A DNA stretch of 64,000 nt from Corythucha ciliata. Its lineage: Eukaryota > Arthropoda > Insecta > Hemiptera > Tingidae. The DNA lies in assembly GCA_038030265.1 (NCBI GenBank), contig CM075939.1, positions 32,221,253-32,285,252 on the forward strand, written 5' to 3'. Shown in pieces: positions 35,240 to 46,500 of the stretch (positions are counted from its first letter, which is position 1; the number at the start of each line of letters is the position of its first letter). Under the pieces are notes generated by a model. It saw nothing but the letters and a program-made list of their open reading frames with translations, was not told where the DNA came from and ran no database searches. The translations under genes and the position numbers were made by a program.

Positions 35240-36190
35240 TAACCGTGAAAAGTGGAAGCACGTACCGAGAAAGTCGGTGACAAATTACCGTTTGTACCAC
35301 AGTAGAAACGGTATATTCTACCGTATGCCGACGGTAGCATATACCGTTATTTCACGGTTGACACCACACTCAAGACGGTACCTCTTAACCGAGGTGAGAC
35401 ACCTGTTTTAACTGTGATATAACGGTATATTCCACCGTATGCCAACGGCAGCATGTACCGTTATGTCACCGTTGACACCAGGGCCCCTGTTCTATAAAAT
35501 TAGCAACAGTTGATACCAACAGTCAATCACCTGATTTCATTCAATTTCGTCGATTTAATTAATGAAAGCATATGACTTACTGTCGTTAACTACTGTTGTT
35601 AAAGTTATAGAACAAGCCCTCAGACTCAAGACGGTATTTCTTAACCGAGTAGAGATACCTGTTTTACCGTTGAGTAACCGTTGATGCAACCGTCATGACA
35701 GTAGAATTTTACCGTTTTTTTCTGCTGATGTTACCGTATAATATCCAAAATTCGGTTCGCCACTACCGTAAACACACTGTTGGACTAACCGCCTGACACG
35801 GCTGTTATTACCGAGTAAACGGTCAGCTTTCACCGATGTTAGACAGTTGCTGTAACAGACAAGGGAGTTGTGGGTCGGAAGAATCTACCGTAAAGTAACG
35901 GTAAGAGTTAACCGTCTAGTGACGGTTCATTTAACAGATATGTCTCAACTGACTGGGATCATGTGTTTAACCGTGTTTGTGGCTTGACCGTCAGACTCGG
36001 TTGCAAACATTTTACCGACAATATGCGCTAACCGCGTGCATTTAACCGTATCAAGCTTGTCGGTAGACTTTACCGACAACATGCGTTAACCGAGTCAAGA
36101 CGTGCATTCAACCGTATCAAGCTTGTCGGTTGACATTACAGACTCGTGACGGTTGCAAACATTTTACCGAGATTTCTCGGTTAAAATTAA
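35240..36190. repeat. AACCG/CGGTT motif array, right block
   Basis: Dense spaced copies of ACCGTT, CGGTT, AACCG and ACGGTA. Two local periods are visible: a unit of about 115 bp at 35300-35480 (ACCGTATGCCGACGG, then GTTGACACCA, then CTCAAGACGGTA) and a second at 36000-36170 (CAACCGTATCAAGCTTGTCG repeated). It lies just 3' of the Penelope element and ends at about 36190 with TTTCTCGGTTAAAATTAATG. Confidence 0.7.
35481..35620. mobile_element. 140 bp foldback MITE inside the AACCG array
   Basis: GGGCCCCTGTTCTATAAAAT at the left pairs with TTATAGAACAAGCCC at the right, and AGCAACAGTTG with an inverted, drifted copy. It separates GTTGACACCA from ACTCAAGACGGTA, which are adjacent in the previous repeat unit (near 35360), so the empty site is visible in the same array. 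Confidence 0.7.
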
Positions 36191-36554
36191 TGATCCCTAG
36201 TAGAAAGCAGAGGTTTAATAGTGGTTTTTGGTAGAAACTATTGGTGGTGATCCTTATTATACCCCACCCGGAGGGTAATAAGGATCAGACCACAAAAATG
36301 TTTTTTTATGGTGTTCATGCAATGATAATTGAAAAGTTGATGCATGAAACTGGTTCTTTGGCTCAAGACTAAAATGAGAATCCAGTCCCCAAATTCTAAA
36401 AAAAAATTATACGTGATGGAATTCATCTTAGAAGATGAAAAGTGATCCTAATTACACGATTTTACGGTATGCATTTCGGGCCAAAGCACGGTGCCCCTCA
36501 TCAGCAATCTTATCGCCACTACGGCAAAACTCAACTTTCAAAAACTACGCGTCT

Positions 36555-38867
36555 CACTGGGAAAAAGATCGGTTGTTTTCACTCTGTTAAGACACTGATT
36601 CGGTCAAAATCAACCGTTTTCGACTGACCGTGAAAAAGTTTACTCTGTTGAAGCAGCATTTCGCCGAGTTAATAGGCTGAAAACACCAAAAAGACCGTGC
36701 AAATTGGTCAAATAAGCTAATTTCTAACGCAGCTCACGGCTAATTTAAGAATTAACCGAGACCTGGACACTTGGTTAATATAAGCGAGGGTGTTGCATTA
36801 ACCGAGTGGGTTGGAAATCCCCACCACTTCGATTTCTCTTTTTTGGAGATAATTCTGAGCTATTCGGTTGGTATGCCTTTAACCAACTCAAGTCGGTTCA
36901 AGAGTCGGTCAATTTTATTCGTATTTAACAAAGCTGTCCAAGGACTGCTATGGTGAAAACTCCCACTTGGTTAAACTTGTCGTGGTTTAACCGATTGTTG
37001 TCGCCCGCTCGGTTGCGTCTTAGATGACTTAACGGAGTGAACTTGGTTATGAAAATATGGCAGTGTTGATGCGCATGCGAAGTGCCCTGTAAACTAGGGT
37101 TTCTAGCCTCACATTACAATTCACTTCTTCATGTTCCTCCCACCACTGCAACGAGATTTTCAATTCGAGATTTTTTATTTTTTTTAAATGAGTGAATGTG
37201 AGAAACTGTTAAGGCGCAGACTGTGATATAGACTTCCATCCTGAAATACAGAGCGGGGCCCCATCCAATTTGAGAGAGTGGAAGACTCCTGAACTGTAAC
37301 TTTGAGAAATCTCTGGTAAGTACCTATTTGTTTTACATAATTTTATACGTTTTTTCGGGAAATCGAATTGGAGAACTGATAAAGCGTCGAACCAAAATTG
37401 AGGAGATTTTAAATGAAATTTGTTTCTTGTTTGTTTATTTTTGATTTTTAAAAAATAAGTAATCATTAATGTGTAGTAATCCATGTGTAATGTAATCCTC
37501 TGTTGAAGACAGTTCAATCAAATTCTGTGACGTCGGTCACTTCGTGTTTTAGCAGAATCGGGTGGTACAGCTCCCTCACCACCCGGAAGCTTTGACCCAG
37601 CTTAACGGTTGATATTCTTCCAGCCTACTCAGCTCGGTTGTTAGAACTGACAAGTATGAGTGTATGTGGGCAAGGGGCTGTGAATCACAATTTTTGCCTC
37701 TTTAATCAGTTCATTTTATTTAGTGATGGTAGATATTCGTTTATACTTCGTCTTTGTCGTCTTGTGTGGTAGATATTACGTCTTTGTACTTTCAAACATG
37801 TTTAGATTCTATTTCACGTCGCTTCGCTTCTCGCAATGACGGAGCTTGTACGCCGTCTGGGCCACATTTTGCCTTCTGATTTTCCCAAAAAACTCTTTCT
37901 TTCAGACTTCATTTAGGGTGTAGTTGGTCTTAACTTCTTGCAAGTATAATCAACCAACTCTCGGGACTTTTTTTTTTTCTTTCTTTTTTTCTTTAAGAGG
38001 AGAGGTTTTGTAGAGGGGAGAAAACCTTGCGAATTCTCAAATCTACAAAACATTTTTATTATTATTTATTTATTTTCATTCTATGCGTGGCATACAATTC
38101 TTCCAATATTTATTTTTCAGCTCTCAAGGATTACACTCCTAGCGGCGGCGTTCCTAACGCCGCATGTTTTCAAGAAAATGAACTTTCCCATTTCTCAACA
38201 CGCTAAAAACAACAGGTGAACAATGATAACTAGCCATTCGTAAAACTCAGAAATAGTATAAATTTAAAATTGTATGGTTATTGGTTTAATTCTTTATTAC
38301 ATATTACTACGTATTTTCTTGTTTAATAATGTTTTCTTTTATTCATTATTATTTTATTTTATTAATTTTATCATTTTTTTTTTTTTTTAAAGCCAATAAA
38401 TGAGTTTTCGACCAAACCAATCAGATAATACTTTCTACATTAACCGGATCGGGGTACCTTAGACTATCATCCAAACTGACGAAGAACTGTCGTCGACAGC
38501 CGATCAGCCTACCGACGCGACGCATACGATGCTGCTCGGTTGATTCAAAGCTACTGAATGTAGTAGCTTCAAAATTGACCTAGTGTAACGGTCAATTTAA
38601 ACAACCGATTTTTTATTTAAAATTGACAAAGCGATTGGTTGGCTTGATTCAACCGAATGGTTCGTTAAAATTGACGGAGCTATTGGTTGATACGGTTCAC
38701 CCAAATAATTCGTCAAAACTGACTGAGTAATCGGTTGATTTGGATCAACCGAACGACACGGTTGACATGGCACTCGGTTGTTTCAACCGAAAAAAATCGG
38801 TTGCAATTTCTACCCCAGTACGCTCGGTTAAAGTTGACCGAATTTCAAGCCAATTTTTTCCCCAGTG
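36555..38867. mobile_element. DNA element with CACTGGG termini and CGGTT-rich subterminal regions
   Basis: CACTGGGAAAAAGATCGGTT at the left; the right end reads TTTTTTCCCCAGTG at 38867, the inverted form. Both subterminal 300-400 bp carry many CGGTT/AACCG motifs, while the centre (about 37.0-38.4 kb) is ordinary AT-rich DNA without a recognisable gene. No clear target duplication. Probably non-autonomous. Whether its left partner is 36555 or 19174 cannot be settled by eye. Confidence 0.55.
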
Positions 38868-39140
38868 CTGATCAAATTAACAAACATGAAGAACATAAAC
38901 CGGCGGCCAGCACTCTCTCATTCGGTTACTTGCAAGTTCTATTCCCTCTACTCTAGTTACCAAATTGGTTGTCCCACTGTTTACACGTGTCTGGACGTAC
39001 AATCCTTTGGCACCACGTAAAACACGATATAAGCTAACAGAAAAGCACATTTACTCAAAAACAATAATTTTGTAGTTAAGTATTTTTGAAAATAAACCCT
39101 CGATGTCAATAAATTACTATCGTCAAATATTGATTTGTAG

Positions 39141-39626
39141 GAGATAGCGGTTATCCCCTTCAGCCGTGGCTTTTGGTTCCGTATGAAAAACCGGAACCGG
39201 GAACTCCAGAAGCCTCGTTCAATAGTGCTTTCGTCAAGGCTCGGAGTGTCGTAGAACGTTGTATAGGTCTCTTAAAAGGAAGATTTAGGTAGGTTCCTAA
39301 TAAAACATCGACTTCTCTACGAGAAGTTCACCCTCGTGTGTGTTTGCTTTCAGATGCTTACTAAAAGATAAGAGTTCTGCACTACCAGCCAGAAGGCGGG
39401 AAAAATTGTGAACAATTGCGCTGTGTTACACGATATGGCACTTCAGTTCAATAGTGGTGAAGAGGTGGAAGCGGTTTTCGATGAAATTGACTTGGTGCCT
39501 TCGTCATCTGTAGCTTTCACAGAAAGCGTTATTCGGGATGAGGGGAGGCAAGCCCGTGATTCGTACGCACGCAGACATTTTTTTACAGGAAATTTCGTTT
39601 CCGCGGAAAACGAATTAAGCTTTTGA
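39141..39626 (+). pseudogene. Harbinger transposase, C-terminal exons
   Basis: Exon at 39141-39288 (after acceptor ATTTGTAG) encodes DSGYPLQPWLLVPYEKPEPG then FNSAFVKARSVVERCIGLLK and GRFR. The VVERCIG..K segment holds the last catalytic Glu of HARBI1 proteins. The final exon from 39354 continues RCLLKD, then needs +1 corrections at GATAAGAG (near 39371) and in the A5 run near 39404 to read VLHYQPEGG and NNCAVLHDMALQ to the stop at 39626. This continues the protein whose first exons lie at 13500-19166. The piece in between with the second catalytic Asp was not found. Confidence 0.85.
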
Positions 39627-39667
39627 GAAATTAAACAGGAAGAATATTTGAACAAATAAATACATTT

Positions 39668-40186
39668 TTATTTTTCTATTATCGTGTCTATGAGTTTATC
39701 GAGCCCACTGCCTATTCGATCGAGGCCTCTAGCCATACAACTAATGGACTCGTTTGAAGTGTCAAGCCGCACAATAACCTTTTCTCCGAAGGCTTCCAGG
39801 ACCGACGTTAAGTTGCCGATACGGTCATTGCATGCTTCTTGGAGCCTGCAAAATTCGGAAACTTTTTCCCGATCCTCTTCCCTTCTACTTCTCCCAGAAG
39901 ATCGTGCGAAAAGTGTGGGTCAGTATACAGCTCCTTTAACATGCGAATTGTAATTGTAACTGTAACTGTTGGATGAAGCTATCGACCCATGGTCGTGCTG
40001 GGGCGTTGATCGAACGGATTCTTCAACAATAGTCGAGTCCTGTTGAACACGAGCAATTAGTACTTACTTCGTACTAATCAATTGATTTGTATCACACCTC
40101 GTTACTATCAATTTCAGAATGCATAGTATTATCATCTATGATGATCTCTATCGTTTCTTCGGGATGTGATAAATAAGGAGTAAATG
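39668..40186 (-). pseudogene. Harbinger accessory (Myb/SANT-like partner) gene, C-terminal part
   Basis: Converges on the transposase. On minus, an exon ending SEIDSNE (donor GAG|GTGTGA near 40102) joins in phase with DSTIVEESVRSTPQHDHG (acceptor TTCAACAG near 40043) and runs on through a single in-frame TGA near 39922 to RREEDREKVSEFCRLQEACN and a coiled-coil tail ending IDTIIEK with the stop at 39668. PIF/Harbinger elements carry a second gene for a Myb/SANT-like DNA-binding protein in this place and orientation (family knowledge). The DNA-binding part is not visible, and the 5' side is cut off by the SINE-like sequence at 40190. Confidence 0.5.
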
Positions 40187-40189
40187 CAC

Positions 40190-40530
40190 TGAGGAAAAAC
40201 CTGTGGCGCGATGGTTTCGACAGTGAACCGAAGAGCGTCATCGGTTCAAAACCCACCCGAAGAATTAGGACGTCGTCCGAATTCGGGCTGATGCGGCGAA
40301 GAAACCGCCCGAAGATAAATCTTCTGCGACCCGATGTTCAGGTCTGTCAGGTCTGTTCGAACCGTCCTTAAAGCGGAAACGGAGCGAACTCTTCGGCTCA
40401 CTTTTCTTTGGGTGCTGAAACTGTCTGATGGGTTTGTTTACTTACTTTGATAAGAACCTATGGGAAAAAGCCCGATGCTTTTACCCGAACTTCATGTGAG
40501 AACGTTGAATCATGGAGTGAAATAAAGAAG
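40190..40530 (+). mobile_element. tRNA-derived SINE-like element
   Basis: An A-box-like TGGCGCGATGG at 40204-40214 and a B-box-like GGTTCAAAACC at 40244-40254, about 30 bp apart, form an RNA polymerase III internal promoter layout. It starts immediately where the minus-strand Harbinger accessory gene is interrupted. The 3' end and target duplication were not resolved. Confidence 0.4.
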
Positions 40531-41498
40531 ACTAGATTGAGATCAGCACGATGACTAGACTGGCGATAAAAAAACATTACCTGGTGGTTCGAACAAATAG
40601 AAATAAATGCCTTTTGTTCAATCAGCCTGATGGAGGTTTGTTTAATTGAGAGGTTTTTTGCCTGGAAAAATTGGGCTGATATGAAATAAGAGATCTGGAG
40701 TAAAGAAGGGTTTCATTTTCTGTGAGAAAAGTTTAGCTGCACGAGCGCAAGGGTTGTAATGCCCCAGGAAAATAAATATTATCAGGTACCTACTCGTTTG
40801 CCTTGGCAATTTTCATTTAGAGATCGAAGCACCTAATATGAGAATGAATAATTATAATTCATTAACAATCTCATCGGATCGATTCATTTTTTTTTTTTTC
40901 GGTCGATTTCCTTGTACGAACCGATGAACTAACTTTCTACCACCCAAGGCAAAAAAAGAAAAGAAAAAACGCTGACGCTTCTAAATCGTTCGAAGGGTTA
41001 TGGGAAAGCTCTGCATCGTTCGAATCTGCCCTTAAGAGACAAGCTGCTAGGTTCATTTTGGACTGATGGGGGTCAGTGGAGGGGCTCAACCTTCACGTTT
41101 CGAGTAACGGTTTCTTTCCCAACACATTGAAGTGTCGAGTCTTGGTGTATGTGGATCCAGAAACATTCATCGGACCGTCTTTTTCTGACCACTTTCGTTT
41201 CTCGTTCATCACGTGTTCGGACTGTGAGTACTGAGGACGGAACTCTACTGATACTAGTAGCTTATTGCATGCTATTCAATTTTCATAATTTCAATAATTA
41301 TGTTTTGACATTTTCAGATCGATGTTCAGGCCAAAGCCCACGGAAGATTGTTCATCGGGTGAAAACTCTGACTCAGACCAATAATGTTTTTAGTTTCAAA
41401 TGTTTATTTTTTATTGATATAATAATGTTATTTAATAAATACTATTGATATAATAAATTATCATTTGTTCATTGAATGTTGGAATTTACTTTAGGAAA

Positions 41499-41534
<36 letters not shown>

Positions 41535-42964
41535 GTTGAAACCAGTGGCACTTGCCCTAAGCGATCCCTCTGCATTTTTACTTTATTTCTTTCCCGGTTT
41601 TTTCAAACCGCATAATGAGAATTGGGTACCTAATAGAGTGCAAGCCGAGTAGTGCGAAACCGTATTTTAAACGCCGTTTTTTCGTCCGTCGTTAAACGGA
41701 CGGAGCGCTCGACGCTCGGACATTTCAGAGCTCTTTGAGTTTGACTTCGAGACTGCTATGAGTGTGTTCCTAACTTTTCGCCCCCTCGCTAACCCCTCAT
41801 CGAACACCCTTACTGTGACAGGCGGATGAGGTGAGGTTGTAAGGGGCCGTACCGAGAGAGGGCAAAAAAGTGCTAGGAGTCTGTTCCTCCGCTAGAGTAC
41901 AGCCCTGTACTCTCAGTCGTCGGTGGTGAGGACTGAGGACGGAAAACAGTGGGAAAAACAGCCGGCTTTTTTGGCGTTATATTTTAAAAGTGCTACACCT
42001 TATCAGTGATACGCACACTACCGGTGCACCGGTTTTTCAAAATAATTATTGTGCACCGATTTTTGCTTGGATTTTCCGTTGACTAGGTGAGTTTTCTTTT
42101 TATAGATATTTTGCGACACCATAGTTTTTTTCGGTTTTTAAATAGGTATACGTCATTTTCAATTTTCCAATTGTTACAAGCGTCCGTGGTAAATCTTTAT
42201 AAGATACTTCTTGCGCATTCTAGCGGTTCAGACGGGGTTTTTTAGCGAATCTCCGATTCATCCCGATATATCGGACTTCTTCGTAAAGTTGGGGAGAAAA
42301 AGGAGTTTTGGCGGGGTAGAGACTCACTGATCTAAGTGCGTGATAAGCTCTCGGAACTCAAGGGTGTGTGAATAACAGTTTTTTTCCAAGCGTTGAGTTA
42401 TTCTCAGTTTTTGCTCAGTTTCTTTTGGTTCTCAAAAAGATATACGTCCCGGACAGCTTCCGGTTGTTGTGTCATTACAACGCGTAATTTTTAACTGGTC
42501 GACCAGTGTTCCGGGAGTTCCGTGAAACCAATAAATCAAGGACTCAACGCGGACGTGTGCACGTGGTTCCGTCGTCGTCGTTCACCCTCAGCACCGGCTA
42601 ACCATTCGGTTTGTTGTTTTTAAATCCTTTTCATCTTTTGATTTACGTGTCATTTATTTTTCCGCTCCAACTAGCTCAGTCAATGGATCGGTGGTCCTCC
42701 AAATTCAAGTTCTCATTTTTTATCTCATTTATAGACTTAAACTGTTTTCTGAAACTCAACTAATTCTAACCAGTCCGCGTCAACTTCGACAGATTTTGTA
42801 ACGTCTCAATTTCCATAATTCCTCAGTTTTCAACTGTAGTCTTTGTGGTATGTAATAGAATCAAAAACCGTCAACAATAGAATGATTCCTATATTTTCTT
42901 TTAATTTCCAGACTGCATAACAACATTTACGAAAATTTTAGTGAGTTCTCCCATATTAATTAAA
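40531..42964. other. Spacer and 5' region of the hAT element
   Basis: A 32-base T tract near 41502-41532. From about 41650 the sequence becomes GC-richer and could contain the promoter, 5' UTR and untranslated exons of the hAT element, but I could not define its terminal repeat. A frame at 41149-41448 has no recognised similarity. Confidence 0.35.
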
Positions 42965-43420
42965 ATGAGTTGGGATCAAACACGTTGCACGTGCGTTATA
43001 CACTCACCGTTTCGGTCAAGAACATTAAATGAGAAAAAAGACACTGTTTTGGGGGGCCGCCCAACCCCCGATCTCCTGAATTTGACTAAGACAAAACAAC
43101 TCAAAAATCGTTCGGAGAGTGTTTTACATTTTCAGAAGTCTATGTACATGAAATTCAAATGGCTTTCTAGTTGCGACGTCTACTCTCGCCTTTTTTGTTG
43201 GCCCTGCGTACTATTCGGTAGTAAACAATCCGTTTGGAATCGCGAAGGCTATGGTGACCTCAACAACCTTTTTAATGCCTGCCTCCGTCACGACGCATCG
43301 AAAGCACAATTGAACGCGTTCTTGACTCTGAATGAGTTCGGTAAAAATCGGTTCGATTCCCAACTCGACTCTCAGCTGAAGCTTCAAAATTTGCGGCACA
43401 ACGAGAAAGTAAAAAGTTTT
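42965..43420 (+). pseudogene. hAT transposase (ZMYM1-like, TTF finger), N-terminal half
   Basis: The ATG at 42965 gives MSWDQTRCTC. GRPTPDLLNLTK begins a TTF-type zinc finger (FKWLSSCDVYSRLFCWPCVL, then FNACLRHDASKAQLNA), diagnostic of the DUF4371/ZMYM1-like hAT group. The coding frame is intact up to NEKVKSF at 43420 and is then cut by element D (43421-50298). It resumes at about 50299 with KKLIDVTCLLAKQELAFRGH. Only a few codons at the joint are unaccounted for, so the split is nearly clean. Confidence 0.88.
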
Positions 43421-44719
43421 GTTCCGACAGCAGCCTGTCGGGAAAAGTGCATTTCACTCATGCGACAATCGAGTCAAACCTCATAAGTTAGAACGATATC
43501 AATCAATTATGAATGAAATTTAGGCCGGGATAAAGATTTTAATTGCAAGTAACTCCTCTAACAAGAGTCCACCTTCCCATAATTTTTCATTTTCATCATT
43601 TTATTCCCCCTCAGTTGGTGCCAAAAAAGGGGCCTGCGGTAAAAAGAAACATGATTTTGACTTTCTATACCACGGCCTAAATTCGTTGGTACTTTTCTGA
43701 AGATAAAAAAATCATTGTGAGTATTTTCGTCTTGTATGACAAAGGGAAAATACCCTTCATGCATTCTTACTACATAATTATAATAATATATTTAAATTAA
43801 TATTTTGTAACACATGGAAGGGGAAAACTATTTCTAATTAAGATCTCTTTGTAAAATTGCAAAATGGCCAACACCGAGTTAGTTTTCTTTTCTCCTATTT
43901 TGTAAAAAAATATTTTAATGAAATAATAATATTTTTAGAATGGAATTGAGCGATTTTGAGACGGATGAAGCCCTGGAGGGAATCCGCAATTTAGAGAGGA
44001 TGGCTCTAGCCACTAACACTCCAGGGACTTCTTCCGTTAAAGAGAAAGGAAAAGGAAAGGAAAAAAAAGAATATTCGAAAAGACAGACATAAATAAACCT
44101 TCGGTTATGGAAAAAGGGGTCAAAATTGACCCCGAAACATTATCCACGTAAATATTGCCACTGAATTACTGTAATCCGAAAAATAATAATTAATGGATTA
44201 ATATACCTTGAATAACAGAAAAGAAGAGAGAGGAAATTTGTTGACGAATTCAACGACGAATCGTCAGGGGTACCACCCCCATGTCCCCATTTCATCGTAC
44301 ACGTGTATGTATTAGCAATGATACTTTGAATTTATAGGTGTTTTTTATTAACGCAAATCATAATGCAGTCACGGAAATAATTATTTAACTAATTACATCA
44401 ACGCTTCCTGGCAAAGAAGAGGACGAGGAGGAAGGGGGCGATACCAACAAGGTAGAGGTGGATGGCGGGGAAATCGTCGTGGCGGAGGAAGGTGTGGAGA
44501 GGAAGGGGTGGAAGAGGAATGGGCGGGAAGGGATGGGCGGAGGGCGCAAAGGGAAATTAGTCATTTTTTTAAAAAAAATCATAACTTCAATATATTCATG
44601 TATTCACTATTGCGGCCTAAATTTAATTTAAAATTGATTGATATCGTTCTAACTTATGAGGTTTGACTCGATTGTCGCATGAATGAAATGCACTTTTCCC
44701 GACAGGCTGCTGTCGGAAC
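43421..44719. repeat. 1.3 kb module flanked by ~107 bp inverted copies of the Helentron-like 3' end
   Basis: GTTCCGACAGCAGCCTGTCG at 43421 is mirrored at 44719, and both arms continue through ATGCGACAATCGAGTC and CATAAGTTAGAACGATATC with few differences. Between them lie a 50-codon frame at 43939-44091 (MELSDFETDEALEGI, acidic, with a lysine-rich tail) and, at about 44364-44570 on plus, a frame without ATG rich in Arg-Gly (QRRGRGGRGRYQQGRGG), resembling an RGG box. These could be the two ends of a small spliced gene (inference). No family recognised. Confidence 0.5.
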
Positions 44720-45607
44720 AAATTTTTTTTTGTTTTTTTGTTTTTTTTGTTTTGTTTGAAAAGTGGTCATCTCATAGTAATCCGGTTATTCTGGGCTCCC
44801 GGACTATGTGTCATAATAAAGGCAGAGCGTTAATTTAATAGCTTCCATTCGCCGTGAACTCCCCTGCCATTTAAATGTTAAAATGTAATGCCATAAATGT
44901 AAATATAATAAATACACCATAACTTATGAGGTTTGAGTCGATTGTTGCATAAATGAAATGCACTTTTCCCGACAGGCTGCTCTGGGAACAAAAATTTTTT
45001 TAAATTAAAAAATTCACTTTACCCCTCAGGCTGCTGTCGGAACAAAACCTTTCAGATTACATTAATTTTCAGATAAGTTACATTACGTTAAATGGTATGT
45101 CACAATTTCACCATTGCGGAGTGCCTGGGTTCGAATCCGAAACAATTTTTATTATTAGTGTTTTTGTTCATCCCTTTTTGGCACACCTCAGGATTTTTTA
45201 CTCAAGATGTATTAAGCTGTAGGCAAAATCAAATAAAAAGAGACTGCTCAAAATACAATGACAATGAAATTTGTTGGTAATTGGGTGGTCCAGTAAGGCA
45301 TAGCGTTAATTTAATAGCTCCCCTCCGCCGAGAACTCCCCTGCCATATAAACGGATTTGGTTAACTAGGGTCTCAAACGAAAGCGCCTTCATTTCTCATT
45401 ACTCGAGTCAATTTTGGGGGCAATTGCAGCAACAGCCGTGCGTTAGCGAATTTTCAACTAATTCAACCCCCTCTTTCACACCCTTCCCGTGGACCGATTC
45501 ACCTGGATCACGAACTCGTCCGAGATATTCACGCTATTGATTTTTAGGCCAAATTTGGTTGCGCTAAGTCAGAAATTGCGACCGTGATCGTGCTAACAAG
45601 CGAGGGG
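44720..45607. repeat. Extra 3'-end copies of the Helentron-like family and tandem duplicates
   Basis: Further end motifs occur at about 44925-44998 (GAAATGCACTTTTCCCGACA with its hairpin) and, shorter, at 45010-45047. A sequence starting GCGTTAATTTAATAGCT is present at about 44827 and again at 45303. A B-box-like GGTTCGAATCC lies at about 45129, without a good A box. Looks like serial insertion or end duplication. Confidence 0.5.
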
Positions 45608-46500
45608 CATATATCGCTTGCTGAGAACAATAGTGACGTAACTAAAAAAATGCCACTTTGGGAAAAATGAGTTTGAAATATTTGCTACGTTCGAGATCGT
45701 TGTAATTTACTATTATGCTGTATTTTAACCGTTCTTTTCATTTTATTTCTTCAATAACCCAGTAATCTTCAGATTCATGAAGTTTCTCGAACAACTTCCT
45801 CACAAGGGACTCAAATATTTGATAAATTCCTAAATATTTCTAATTAAGTCACTAATGCATTCCATCCTGAATCCATTCATCTGCTGCTTCTCCAAGTTAC
45901 GCCGCTCGGTTCCTCCGACTTTGTTCATCTACGATTTTATTTCGCACCAGGGGAAAGTTCAATACTGCTAAAATCAAATAAAGCTCAATATCTAGAAATA
46001 TAGGTATCGTAAGAAATGTAATTCATACCTCTCGCGGCCCCGCTCACCCTCACTAGAAACACAATTCTGAAAATCCGAATCATAGCTTTTGACAAACAAA
46101 AAGCATCTTGTTCGTCTTCTTCGCGTTCATGGTTACACGGCTTTTAGTGGGTCTACGTTTTATTTTACACATAAAGTTACGAATAACAGCCAATTGATCA
46201 CAATAGTACAATTTTGAAAAAAATATTTAAAAAAATGATGTACTCATGACAAAAATACTAATCCGTAGAAAATATAAAAAATGGTAGAAAATCGTATCAT
46301 TGTCAGTCAAAAAATAAAGTAAACATAATACAAAATAAACATAAACAAAATATTACAAAAATGGAACTTTTGAAAATTCGCGAAAATGAAGTGTTTTAAT
46401 GACTTATTATTTTTTAACATCTTGCTCATGCGACAAGGATCTATAGAACGGGGCGAAAGCTGGTGGAATTGAACGATTTTGAATTAAAGAATTTAAGTCA

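Noticed and set aside
44385..44582. Pro/Ser-rich minus-strand frame
   Set aside because: It is the complement of the Arg/Gly-rich plus-strand frame; the plus reading has the more protein-like pattern, though neither is certain.
45092..45280. tRNA gene suggested by GGTTCGAATCC at about 45129
   Set aside because: No acceptor stem, no anticodon arm and no good A box.
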